Source: Alphaproteobacteria bacterium
Lineage (GTDB): Bacteria; Pseudomonadota; Alphaproteobacteria; ATCC43930; CGMCC-115725
Assembly: GCA_005884825.1 (NCBI GenBank)
Contig: VAZT01000315.1
Location: forward strand, 1 to 6,539
DNA length: 6,539 nucleotides
Direction of reading: 5' to 3'
Each line of letters opens with the position of its first letter. Position 1 is the stretch's first letter. The position numbers and the translations under genes are program-made. Positions 1-6,101 of the stretch are shown piece after piece. The notes beneath the pieces were generated by a model. That model saw nothing but the letters and a program-made list of their open reading frames with translations, ran no database searches and had not been told where the DNA came from.

Positions 1-216
1 CGGACGCGGTGATGGCGGACTCCCTTCGCCGGGCAAGCCCGGCCAGGTTCAGTGGGTCTGATCTCAGCCGGCCCGGCTGCGCAAAAATCGACTGCGCGGC
101 CGGCCAGCACCCCAGCCTCCCGGCAATTTCGGACCAAGGCGTTGCGGATGCAAGGACTTTGTTGGGCCGGGCTGTGTTGTCGGCAGCGCGGGAGACGAGC
201 TGCCGATCAATTCCCG
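1..216. other. Region without a supportable gene
   Basis: No reading frame here has a recognisable protein, a good ribosome binding site and a plausible composition. The plus-strand frames that are open translate to low-information Arg/Ala/Ser-rich sequence typical of antisense or noncoding GC-rich DNA. One small hairpin is visible at 28-43 (arms GCCGGGC and GCCCGGC with AA between them), without a following T run. It could be the remnant of a terminator for a gene beyond the left edge, but that cannot be decided from this window. The rest is probably the upstream intergenic region of the receiver gene. Confidence 0.4.
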
Positions 217-245
217 CGGACAAATGTAAATCGTCGCTTTAACAT
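217..245 (+). promoter_or_regulatory. Candidate sigma-70-type promoter of the receiver gene
   Basis: A -35-like CGGACA (217-222, matching GACA of the consensus) is separated by exactly 17 bases from a -10-like TAACAT (240-245, 4 of 6 to TATAAT). Transcription would start near 252, leaving a leader of about 46 bases before the ATG at 298. The local drop in GC content around 221-250 supports a promoter. The match is moderate and no other evidence is available, so this is an inference from position and sequence. Confidence 0.4.
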
Positions 246-265
246 ATGTAGCTCTCGCGCTACAT
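246..265. repeat. Perfect 7-6-7 inverted repeat before the receiver gene
   Basis: Arms ATGTAGC (246-252) and GCTACAT (259-265) are perfect reverse complements around the spacer TCTCGC. The dyad lies directly after the candidate -10 element and across the expected transcription start. It could be a repressor operator for a dimeric helix-turn-helix protein, or form a small hairpin at the 5' end of the mRNA. The inner TGTAG-N8-CTACA core has roughly the size of a Crp-family site but not the Crp or Fnr consensus. Which protein would bind is unknown. Confidence 0.5.
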
Positions 266-297
266 TGTGGTCATCCATTCATGCTGGACGTCAGCCC

Positions 298-657
298 ATG
301 GCGCATATCCTGTTCGTAGAAGATGACGCGGACGTGCAATCAGTCGTATCGGAGTTTCTCGTTACCCTGGGGCACCGATTGACATGCGCGTCATCGGCGG
401 AGCAGGCGCGGCTCTCTCTGGCGAGCGAGCCGGTCGATCTCGCCCTGGTCGATTGCCTGATGAGTGGCGAGCAAGGAAATTCGCTCGCCGAGTACGCCTC
501 AAAGCTGGGCGTCCCAACCATCCTCACGAGCGGCGATCCCCATTACATCGAGACCTGCTCGGAGCATCCTTTTCCCTTCTTAGCCAAGCCATTTCGACTG
601 ACCAGTCTCGACGAGCTGATCGCGCGCACCTTGCTCAGCCGCGATCATCGCGGCTGA
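298..657 (+). CDS. Single-domain response regulator (receiver protein)
   Basis: This 119-residue protein is a stand-alone REC domain with no output domain, so it probably passes a phosphoryl signal to a protein partner, as CheY-like or phosphorelay receivers do, in the cytoplasm. The acidic Mg-binding cluster is E8-D9-D10, the phosphoacceptor is D52 at the end of the third strand, the Thr/Ser switch is T77/S78 before G79, and the invariant lysine is K97 followed by P98. All active-site positions are therefore present. One oddity is that the usual Pro four residues after the phosphoacceptor (D-x-x-M-P) is Ser56. The frame is open further upstream, but that extension is low-complexity and runs through the predicted promoter, so ATG 298 is preferred. 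It has only a weak GGAC (286-289) as ribosome binding site. No histidine kinase is in the window, so the partner is unknown. It converges on the Crp/Fnr gene. Confidence 0.88.
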   Translation: MAHILFVEDDADVQSVVSEFLVTLGHRLTCASSAEQARLSLASEPVDLALVDCLMSGEQGNSLAEYASKLGVPTILTSGDPHYIETCSEHPFPFLAKPFRLTSLDELIARTLLSRDHRG

Positions 658-658
658 G
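634..658. terminator. Hairpin between convergent genes, likely bidirectional terminator
   Basis: Arms CTCAGCCGCGA (634-644) and TCGCGGCTGAG (648-658) are perfectly complementary over 11 bp with a 3-base loop TCA. The second arm contains the TGA stop of the receiver gene (655-657), and on the other strand the hairpin begins 13 bases after the Crp/Fnr stop. Neither side has a T run, so it is not a classic intrinsic terminator. It may pause polymerase or protect both 3' ends. Location between two convergent stop codons favours a shared termination role. Confidence 0.6.
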
Positions 659-671
659 ATATCCGCAGTCG

Positions 672-1409
672 CTACAGTAGTGCTCTTCTGCCCGCCGCTG
701 TCGCCAGTGGGACATAGCCGGCAAGCTCGGTCAGCCTCGGCCGGTCGAAAATGACGAGTGTGCCGTTTTGGATTTCGGCCAGCCGGCGCTCGCGAAGCGC
801 CTCGAGCGTTCGCGCGACATGGACACGCGACAGGCCGGCAGCGTCGGCCAGATCGCGCCGCTGCAACGGGAAGGGGCAGGTCGAGCCGCCATTGACCATG
901 GCGCGTTGGCGCAACCGGTCGAAAGTTTCGAGCATCAGATGGGCGATCCGCTGTTCCGCGGTGCTGCGCCCGAGCAGCGAAAGCCGAACATCCATTCGCT
1001 GCTCCTCCTCGACCCGCGTTTGCAGGACATTCAGCGCTAGCGCCGGGTGACCGGCGAACAAATCCGAGAAACCCCGGCCTTGCAGAACGCAGAGAGTGGC
1101 CGTGGTGATCGCCTGAACGGAGTGTTTGACCGTTCCCAACACCGCCGAGGCCATGCCGACCGTATCGCCCGGAAGTACAATATCGAGGATTTGACGGGCG
1201 CCGTTCGGGAGGCGGTGGTAGCGGATCGCCCATCCTTCGAAGAGCGTGTAGACTGGCCCCCCTACCTCATCCGCTCGGATGATGTCGGCGCGGGGTGCAA
1301 CGACGATGTGGTCTGTCTTCATCTCTGTGATGAAGCCGAGCTCGTGCTCCGAGAAGGGTCTGAACAAAGTTCTTCGCCGGAGCGGACATTGCTCGCAAAG
1401 CACGAACAT
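672..1409 (-). CDS. Crp/Fnr-family transcriptional regulator with FNR-like cysteines
   Basis: This 245-residue protein has the Crp/Fnr layout: a cyclic-nucleotide-binding-like beta barrel (about 25-125), a long dimerisation helix (about 126-150) and a C-terminal winged helix (about 176-225) with helix-turn-helix at R184-L202. The N-terminus carries C5-x2-C8 and a further Cys at 107. Aligned by eye with E. coli FNR, C5, C8 and C107 fall on C20, C23 and C122, while the position of C29 is Thr14. The spacing C8 to C107 (99 residues) and C8 to the E-H-E-L motif (13 residues) equals that in FNR. The recognition helix reads L-S-R-V-H-V-A-R, so the Glu used by CRP and FNR for base contacts is Val196. 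Its DNA site may therefore differ from both consensus sites. An A-free start is not needed: ATG 1409 has a good GGGAGGA upstream. It could sense oxygen, redox state or NO, but the missing fourth cysteine leaves this open. Confidence 0.92.
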   Translation of the reverse strand: MFVLCEQCPLRRRTLFRPFSEHELGFITEMKTDHIVVAPRADIIRADEVGGPVYTLFEGWAIRYHRLPNGARQILDIVLPGDTVGMASAVLGTVKHSVQAITTATLCVLQGRGFSDLFAGHPALALNVLQTRVEEEQRMDVRLSLLGRSTAEQRIAHLMLETFDRLRQRAMVNGGSTCPFPLQRRDLADAAGLSRVHVARTLEALRERRLAEIQNGTLVIFDRPRLTELAGYVPLATAAGRRALL

Positions 1410-1420
1410 CGGCGCGGCTA

Positions 1421-1427
1421 TCCTCCC
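1421..1427 (-). promoter_or_regulatory. Ribosome binding site of the Crp/Fnr gene
   Basis: On the minus strand this reads GGGAGGA, a strong Shine-Dalgarno sequence, 11 bases before the ATG at 1409. It fixes the translational start of the regulator and therefore supports the N-terminal cysteine pair C5/C8 being part of the protein. Confidence 0.65.
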
Positions 1428-1444
1428 AAACCGGCGGCGTTCAT

Positions 1445-1450
1445 ATATTA
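1445..1450 (-). promoter_or_regulatory. Candidate -10 element for the Crp/Fnr gene
   Basis: The minus strand reads TAATAT here, 5 of 6 to TATAAT, within the AT-rich stretch 1441-1453. A transcription start near 1438 would give a leader of about 29 bases containing the ribosome binding site. The -35 position (17 bases further upstream on that strand) reads TTAGCT, only 3 of 6, as would fit a promoter that depends on an activator. This is inference from a short match. Confidence 0.35.
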
Positions 1451-1508
1451 TTAACCGGACGAGAAGCAGCTAAATTCCGCAGGAAAATCAAAGAGATTGG
1501 TAACGTAA

Positions 1509-1522
1509 CCGGATAGCTCCGG
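1509..1522. repeat. 5-4-5 dyad upstream of the Crp/Fnr gene, candidate operator
   Basis: CCGGA (1509-1513) and TCCGG (1518-1522) are perfect inverted arms around TAGC. The 5-4-5 geometry is that of Fnr/FixK boxes (TTGAT-N4-ATCAA), but the arm sequence is different. Its centre is about 77 bases upstream of the predicted start of the Crp/Fnr transcript. Next to it lies a tandem GTAAC GTAAC (1500-1509). It may be a site for autoregulation by the encoded protein, but a chance dyad of this size is possible in GC-rich DNA. Confidence 0.3.
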
Positions 1523-1561
1523 AAGACGATTACTATGCGATCAAATCGGGTTAAACAGCAT

Positions 1562-1579
1562 CACATGTTCCGAGATGTG
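1562..1579. repeat. 5-8-5 dyad in the 1410-1662 intergenic region
   Basis: CACAT (1562-1566) and ATGTG (1575-1579) are perfect inverted arms around an 8-base spacer. The site lies between the 3' end of the phosphotransferase gene and the promoter region of the Crp/Fnr gene. It could be an operator or a weak hairpin after the phosphotransferase gene. There is no T run to make it an intrinsic terminator. Apart from these elements, I see no gene in the 253-base gap 1410-1662. Confidence 0.3.
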
Positions 1580-1662
1580 TAGCGCCGCCGTTTACATTCT
1601 AACCTAGCTCCGCGCTCTCGAGCGGGCCGAGGGAAAGGTTGCGTATCTGGATTCGGCGTCGG

Positions 1663-2784
1663 TTACTCGGCACGCCCGCGGGTGATTTCGAAGGCATGGT
1701 CGATGAGCCCGCGCCCGAGTGTATCGAACTCCGCGCCTCTCATGTTCTGCCCAGGCGACCGGCGAAACCGATCATAAAGTTGAAGAAAAACGACAGCCGA
1801 GCGAAATAACGATAGGACGCGATAGAACGTGAAGTCACCGACTGCGCGGCAGCTGAGGCGCAGATAAGCTGTGAGGACTTCGTTACGGCGCCAGAACCCG
1901 GGCTGCGCGGTCGGCATTTGCCGGACGCGGTGGAGGCACGCGGGATCCTCGGGTTCGACCCAGTAGCTCAACATTACCGCCAGATCCCACAGCGGATCAC
2001 CGCGTGTCCCCATATCCCAGTCGATCACGGCCACCGGACCGAGCGTTTCCGGAATCAGGATCATGTTGTCGAGCTTGAAATCGGAATGGATAAGGCTCGG
2101 CGGCATATCCGCCGGCACCCGGCGGCGGAGCCAATCAACCACCTCTGATAACGCGAGAGGATCGATCGGATCTGCGACGGCAGCGCCGCGAGCCGCCCAG
2201 CCGTCGACGGTTCGGGCGAGGAACCCCACCGGACGCCCGAGATTATCCAGGCCAACTTGCGCCGGGTCTACGGCATGCAGAGCGGCAAGGCCCTCGACCA
2301 ATTGTCGGCTCAGCAAATCGCCGATTTCCGGCCGGCCGGCCAAGTCCGGCGGCAGAGTGTCGCGGATCACCATTCCAGGACGGTATTCGATGATCTGAAA
2401 CGGCGCGCCGAGCACGCTTGCCTCGTCGCAGAACAACATCGCCCGCGGCGCCAGCGGATACTCCCGCCACAAGGACGAGAGGATGCGGTATTCGCGCGCC
2501 ATATCGTTGCCGCCATACGGCAGCGGCCCGGGCGGCGGCCTGCGCAATACCGCCGGCTCGCCGTCAATCTCGATCAAATAGTTGAGATTTCCGTAGCCGC
2601 CGGCAAACTGCCGCGGCAGGCCCGGTCCGAGCACGATGCCACGCCGTGCGAGATAGCGTGCCAGAGAAGCCCTATCTTGAGGGATGCTGTGCGTTCCCTC
2701 AATGAATTCCCCCGGGTGCGCAGACATTCTATTAACGCCGCGATCGATATGGTGAGCCGGTTCGCCTGTCCCGACAGGGCGCAT
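1663..2784 (-). CDS. APH-fold phosphotransferase, ACAD10/11 N-terminal-like family
   Basis: This 373-residue protein has the aminoglycoside-phosphotransferase/choline-kinase fold. Visible motifs are the nucleotide-binding loop G-G-Y-G-N-L-N-Y (62-69) followed by V-L-R-R-P-P (79-84), the catalytic H-S-D-F-K-L-D-N (233-240, catalytic base D235), and the Mg-binding I-D-W-D-M-G-T-R-G-D-P (254-264, D255). The R-R-P-P element and I-D-W-D/E-x-x-x-x-G-D-P pattern are typical of the ACAD10/11-like branch, which includes kinases acting on hydroxyacyl-CoA (human ACAD10/11 N-terminal domain, Pseudomonas LvaA), rather than of antibiotic-resistance enzymes. Substrate is therefore probably a hydroxyacyl compound, but this is inference. 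Neither possible start has a good ribosome binding site. Met20 (ATG at 2727, giving 354 residues) is a serious alternative, because the first 19 residues look nonconserved, cover a small hairpin (2765-2778), and leave only 50 bp to the divergent gene. No acyl-CoA dehydrogenase lies next to it in the window. Confidence 0.88.
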   Translation of the reverse strand: MRPVGTGEPAHHIDRGVNRMSAHPGEFIEGTHSIPQDRASLARYLARRGIVLGPGLPRQFAGGYGNLNYLIEIDGEPAVLRRPPPGPLPYGGNDMAREYRILSSLWREYPLAPRAMLFCDEASVLGAPFQIIEYRPGMVIRDTLPPDLAGRPEIGDLLSRQLVEGLAALHAVDPAQVGLDNLGRPVGFLARTVDGWAARGAAVADPIDPLALSEVVDWLRRRVPADMPPSLIHSDFKLDNMILIPETLGPVAVIDWDMGTRGDPLWDLAVMLSYWVEPEDPACLHRVRQMPTAQPGFWRRNEVLTAYLRLSCRAVGDFTFYRVLSLFRSAVVFLQLYDRFRRSPGQNMRGAEFDTLGRGLIDHAFEITRGRAE

Positions 2785-2834
2785 GGGTCCGGCGACGGCA
2801 ACGCGATATCATATCTGAAGCGGGTTGGAGGCGT

Positions 2835-4589
2835 ATGGGACATCAGCTCATGAGTTCAGTTTCGCGGCGCAGACTTGCGCTCGCCGCGACTTTGGCGGCT
2901 TTCTTCCTTTCGGCATCGGCGCGAGCGGCCGAGCCGGATATCGATCGTTTCAGGACCGAGATCGACGCGTTTCTCGGGCGACTCGGACCAAGCTCGAACG
3001 GCGCGCTCGAATGGGTCGGTTCGGATATTTACGAAGTCCGGCGCGACGGCGAAGTTTTGCTGGCGACCGTCGAGAATGCTCGGCTGTCGTTGAACACGCC
3101 ACAACCCGGGCAGCTCCTTCTCGATCGCATCGAAATTCGTGAGATCGCCCGAAAAGACGAGGGCAAGCTGATCGAGCTTGCGCTTACGTTGCCGAAAAAC
3201 ATGATGCTCAGGGAGGTCGACGGCACCGAAACCAAGATCACCCTGACGGGTGCGAGAGCAGATGCGGTGGTGGAGGCCGAGTCGGGGCGCGGCCGGGAAA
3301 CTCTTATCGAGATCGCGAGCGCGCGGATCGATCATCCCAAAACCGGGACATGGGTCAGCCTCGGACCGCTCTCGATGTCCTCCAAGCTCGTTGCCGAGCC
3401 GAGTGGCGGGTGGAGCGGGCCGGTTGAATTCGAGGTCAAGGGGATAGAATACTTTCTGCCGCAGGGTCCTGTCGGCGGCACGATCGATCGGATCGCCTTC
3501 ACCGGTAGAAGCGCCGGTCCAAGGCTGGACGAACTCGACAAGCTGCGCCACGCGATCGACCAACTGCAAGCTGACGACAGCAAATCACCACAAACCCGCG
3601 CCTCCGCGTTCCTGGTGACCCTCTCGACAATTTCGGAACCTTTCAGCACGATACGGGGTGAACTAGCGTTGGAAGGTTTGACGGTCAGGAGCGTGACCGG
3701 CGAGACGCTCATAGCCCTGGCGAAAGCGGGTAGCACCACGGAGGTCACGGGCTTCGACACGGAACAGGCGGCGCTACGGTTCAGCATTAGCCACGAGGGC
3801 CTCGACCTCGCGCCATCGCTGCTCGAGAACTGGAAGGTGCCTCGCCGGGTGGTGCTCGATTTCGGGGTCGCCGACCTCAGCACGCAAGCGCTGAGGAACC
3901 TGCTCGACGCCCTCACCACCGCGACCGACCAGCGGGTATCGGGGGAGAGCGAGAGTGAAGCAAACAAACAGCAGGCTCTTCAGCAGGCGCTTGGGGCGGC
4001 GGCAATGCTCAACCCGACTTTCCACATCCATAACGCCGCGATCGACACCGAGGGGGTCGGGGTGGATTTGACGGCCGAAGCCCACGGTTCGCCGGTCGCA
4101 CCGAAGGGTTACACTGCCTCGGGAGACCTGTCGGTCCGGGGGTTTGACGCAATCCCGAAACTGAGCGGCGGGATACCGTTCGCCGAATACCTCCCAGTGC
4201 TCCGTGAAATTGGGGTCGAGGGAACGGCGCCGGACGGGACACCGCGGCTCCAATTCCATCTGACCTCTGCACCGAGCAATTGGATCACGATCAATGAAAA
4301 CGACGTTAGTGCTTGGTTCGATGGGACCGAGAGTGCCGTAGGTCCGCCGCGCCTGTTGAAGCCGTCCGATCCGCCGATGCGGGGAAACGATGTCAAGAGC
4401 GTCCAACGCGCGCTCGCGGCCGCGAAGATTTCGGTCGAACAGGATGGTGAGTACAATTCGGCCACAGCCGGCGCAGTCGCGCGATTTCAAAAGCAGAACG
4501 GTCTCAATGTGAGTGGCGTCGTAGACGCCGCAACTCGACGACGGCTCGGCGGGATGGGAGACCCGCTGCGGCAAGGTGGCCGAAATTGA
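2835..4589 (+). CDS. Exported peptidoglycan-binding-domain protein with beta-rich middle
   Basis: This 584-residue protein starts with a signal peptide: S10-R-R-R-L-A resembles a twin-arginine motif, a hydrophobic stretch covers about 14-27, and A29-R-A31 precedes a likely cleavage before A32. Residues 507-572 form a PG_binding_1 domain with the expected pattern (R-G-N-D-V at 516-520, V-Q-R-A-L at 523-527, D-G-E-Y at 537-540, A-V-A-R-F-Q at 547-552, G-V-V-D-x-x-T at 561-567), which binds cell-wall peptidoglycan. The ~470 residues between are rich in alternating beta strands (for instance 74-145, 155-225, 273-345, 396-440) with two helical stretches (232-246, 350-392). They recall AsmA/DUF2125-like envelope proteins, but I do not recognise a named family. 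No catalytic motif is seen. ATG 2835 has GGAGG only 3 bases upstream. ATG 2850 (GGGA at 2837-2840, 9 bases upstream) keeps the whole signal peptide and is equally possible. A TATCAT (2807-2812) could be its -10. scoA follows 44 bases downstream on the same strand. Confidence 0.85.
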   Translation: MGHQLMSSVSRRRLALAATLAAFFLSASARAAEPDIDRFRTEIDAFLGRLGPSSNGALEWVGSDIYEVRRDGEVLLATVENARLSLNTPQPGQLLLDRIEIREIARKDEGKLIELALTLPKNMMLREVDGTETKITLTGARADAVVEAESGRGRETLIEIASARIDHPKTGTWVSLGPLSMSSKLVAEPSGGWSGPVEFEVKGIEYFLPQGPVGGTIDRIAFTGRSAGPRLDELDKLRHAIDQLQADDSKSPQTRASAFLVTLSTISEPFSTIRGELALEGLTVRSVTGETLIALAKAGSTTEVTGFDTEQAALRFSISHEGLDLAPSLLENWKVPRRVVLDFGVADLSTQALRNLLDALTTATDQRVSGESESEANKQQALQQALGAAAMLNPTFHIHNAAIDTEGVGVDLTAEAHGSPVAPKGYTASGDLSVRGFDAIPKLSGGIPFAEYLPVLREIGVEGTAPDGTPRLQFHLTSAPSNWITINENDVSAWFDGTESAVGPPRLLKPSDPPMRGNDVKSVQRALAAAKISVEQDGEYNSATAGAVARFQKQNGLNVSGVVDAATRRRLGGMGDPLRQGGRN

Positions 4590-4633
4590 CGGAACCGTTA
4601 TGATCCGTCGCCCGCTCAGCGCAGGAGTACACG

Positions 4634-5338
4634 ATGGAGAAAGTCTACCCCGACGCCCATGCCGCGCTCGCCGGCCTGTTGAAGGACGGCATGACGGTTA
4701 TGTCGGGCGGGTTCGGCCTTTGCGGAATTCCCGAGGCGCTGATCGCCGCGATCCGGGAATCCGGAGTCAGTGGCCTGACTGTCATTTCCAACAACGCCGG
4801 CATCGACGGGGCCGGGCTCGGGCTGCTCCTCGAGAGTCGCCAGATCCGCAAGATGGTCTCGTCTTACGTCGGCGAAAATAAGCTCTTCGCCGATCTTTAT
4901 CTCAGCGGAGAGCTCGAACTCGAATTCAATCCCCAAGGCACTCTAGCCGAGCGGATACGGGCTGGGGGCGCCGGCATTCCGGCATTCTTTACCAAGACAG
5001 GTGCCGGCACGCTGGTGGCGGAGGGCAAGGAAATCCGCGACTTCGACGGGGAGAGCTATGTTATGGAGCGTGGTTTGGTGGCTGATCTTGCAGTCATCCA
5101 TGCCTGGAGAGCCGATCGCGAAGGCAACCTCGTCTACCGGAAGACCGCGCGCAACTTCAACCCGGTGATGGCGACGGCCGCGAAGATCACCGTTGCCGAG
5201 GTCGAGCATCTGGTCGAGCCGGGCGCGATCGACCCGGACCACATCCACACGCCCGGCATTTTTGTCAAACGCATCGTGCGCTGCCCATCATACGAGAAGC
5301 GCATCGAGCAGCGCACCGTCCGCAAGCGGGGCAGTTGA
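4634..5338 (+). CDS. scoA: 3-oxoacid CoA-transferase, subunit A
   Basis: This is the alpha subunit (234 residues, full family length) of succinyl-CoA:3-oxoacid CoA-transferase, which with subunit B moves CoA from succinyl-CoA to acetoacetate or a similar 3-oxoacid in the cytoplasm, linking ketone-body or polyhydroxybutyrate-derived acetoacetate to acetyl-CoA. Conserved blocks are G-G-F-G-L-C-G-I-P-E (25-34), S-N-N-A-G (52-56), S-Y-V-G-E-N-K (77-83), the loop P-Q-G-T-L-A-E-R-I-R-A-G-G-A-G-I-P (100-116), K-T-A-R-N-F-N-P (170-177) and D-P-D-H-I-H-T-P-G-I (200-209). These match Bacillus ScoA block by block as I recall it. PcaI (3-oxoadipate) and AtoD are relatives, but the ScoA type fits best. 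AGGAG (4623-4627) sits 6 bases before the ATG. scoB follows after 19 bases, so the two are co-translated from one mRNA. The exported protein 44 bases upstream might share the transcript. Confidence 0.95.
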   Translation: MEKVYPDAHAALAGLLKDGMTVMSGGFGLCGIPEALIAAIRESGVSGLTVISNNAGIDGAGLGLLLESRQIRKMVSSYVGENKLFADLYLSGELELEFNPQGTLAERIRAGGAGIPAFFTKTGAGTLVAEGKEIRDFDGESYVMERGLVADLAVIHAWRADREGNLVYRKTARNFNPVMATAAKITVAEVEHLVEPGAIDPDHIHTPGIFVKRIVRCPSYEKRIEQRTVRKRGS

Positions 5339-5357
5339 GGCAGAGGAGAAAGGCGGA

Positions 5358-5999
5358 ATGGCTTGGTCACGCGACGAGATGGCGCGCCGCGCCGCGGCGG
5401 AGCTCGAGGACGGCTTCTACGTCAATCTCGGCATCGGTATCCCGACCCTGGTCTCGAATTTCATTCCGCCGGGTATCACGGTTCAGCTGCAAAGCGAGAA
5501 CGGAATGCTCGGCATGGGCCCATTCCCGTTTGAGGGAGAAGAGGACCCGGACTTGATCAATGCCGGCAAGCAGACGATCACCGAGTTGCCGTCGACGAGC
5601 TATTTCGACAGCGCGCAATCTTTCGGCATGATACGGGGCGGTCATATCGACCTGTCGATCCTCGGGGCTATGCAGGTGGCGGAGAACGGCGACCTCGCCA
5701 ATTGGATGATCCCTGGCCGCATGGTCAAAGGTATGGGCGGCGCGATGGACCTCGTCGCCGGGGTGAAGCGGGTCATCGTGCTGATGGAGCACACCGCGCG
5801 GGGCGAGCCGAAACTGCTGCATCGCTGCACGCTGCCGCTGACGGGCAAGGGTGTGGTCGACATGGTGATCACCGATCTCGGCGTCTTCACGATCGACAGC
5901 TCGGGGATGCGGTTGACCGAACTGGCGCCCGACGTCTCGCTCGACGAAATCCGGCAGAAGACCGAGGCATCCTTCACGGCGACCTCCGGCCTCCGCTGA
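5358..5999 (+). CDS. scoB: 3-oxoacid CoA-transferase, subunit B
   Basis: This is the beta subunit (213 residues, full length) that carries the catalytic glutamate of the CoA-transferase. The active-site motif is S-E-N-G-M-L-G (46-52), so E47 should form the glutamyl-CoA thioester. Other conserved blocks are N-L-G-I-G-I-P-T (23-30), D-L-I-N-A-G-K (65-71), S-Y-F-D-S-A-x-S-F (81-89), R-G-G-H-I-D-L-S-I-L-G (93-103), N-W-M-I-P-G (115-120), K-G-M-G-G-A-M-D-L-V (124-133) and L-P-L-T-G (159-163). The frame stays open upstream to about 5193, but that part overlaps scoA in another frame. ATG 5358 is chosen because AGGAG (5344-5348) lies 9 bases before it and because the protein then begins at the family's usual place. 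It forms a heteromer with the scoA product. No convincing terminator follows. Confidence 0.95.
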   Translation: MAWSRDEMARRAAAELEDGFYVNLGIGIPTLVSNFIPPGITVQLQSENGMLGMGPFPFEGEEDPDLINAGKQTITELPSTSYFDSAQSFGMIRGGHIDLSILGAMQVAENGDLANWMIPGRMVKGMGGAMDLVAGVKRVIVLMEHTARGEPKLLHRCTLPLTGKGVVDMVITDLGVFTIDSSGMRLTELAPDVSLDEIRQKTEASFTATSGLR

Positions 6000-6101
6000 T
6001 CGCCCCGGCTGGCGGGCCTGCTCGAATGGACGAGGTCGTAGCTTTTCGCTAGGCTAACATTGCACGCGCTGCGATAACGCTGCAGTTTTTCGAGCCCGCC
6101 G

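Noticed and set aside
28..43. Hairpin GCCGGGC-AA-GCCCGGC as a terminator or mobile-element end
   Set aside because: No T run, no matching repeat elsewhere in the window, and such short GC palindromes are frequent at this base composition.
52..297. N-terminal extension of the receiver protein from an upstream ATG at 52
   Set aside because: The added 82 residues are low-information, have no family counterpart, and run through the predicted promoter and dyad; the receiver domain begins naturally at ATG 298.
580..1233. 217-residue open frame on the minus strand
   Set aside because: It is a different frame of the same strand as the Crp/Fnr gene, with an Arg/Pro/Gly-rich translation and no motif.
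1663..2784. Antibiotic-resistance aminoglycoside phosphotransferase
   Set aside because: The R-R-P-P and I-D-W-D-x-G-T-R-G-D-P patterns fit the ACAD10/11-like metabolic branch, and there is no mobile element around it.
2257..2853. 198-residue plus-strand frame
   Set aside because: Antisense to the phosphotransferase gene, whose conserved motifs are clear; composition typical of a GC-driven shadow frame.
2856..4574. Three long minus-strand frames opposite the exported protein (2856-3569, 3332-3967, 3774-4574)
   Set aside because: They mirror the codon structure of the plus-strand gene, show no domain, and lack ribosome binding sites.
5193..5357. Upstream extension of scoB to an ATG at 5193
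   Set aside because: It overlaps scoA in another frame and encodes Ser/Arg/Ala-rich sequence; ATG 5358 has a ribosome binding site and matches the family start.
6000..6101. Possible terminator after scoB or promoter of the OpgC-family gene
   Set aside because: Only 4-bp stems (for example TAGC/GCTA at 6039-6051) and a poor TTGCAC -35-like match (6060-6065) are present; not enough to call either.
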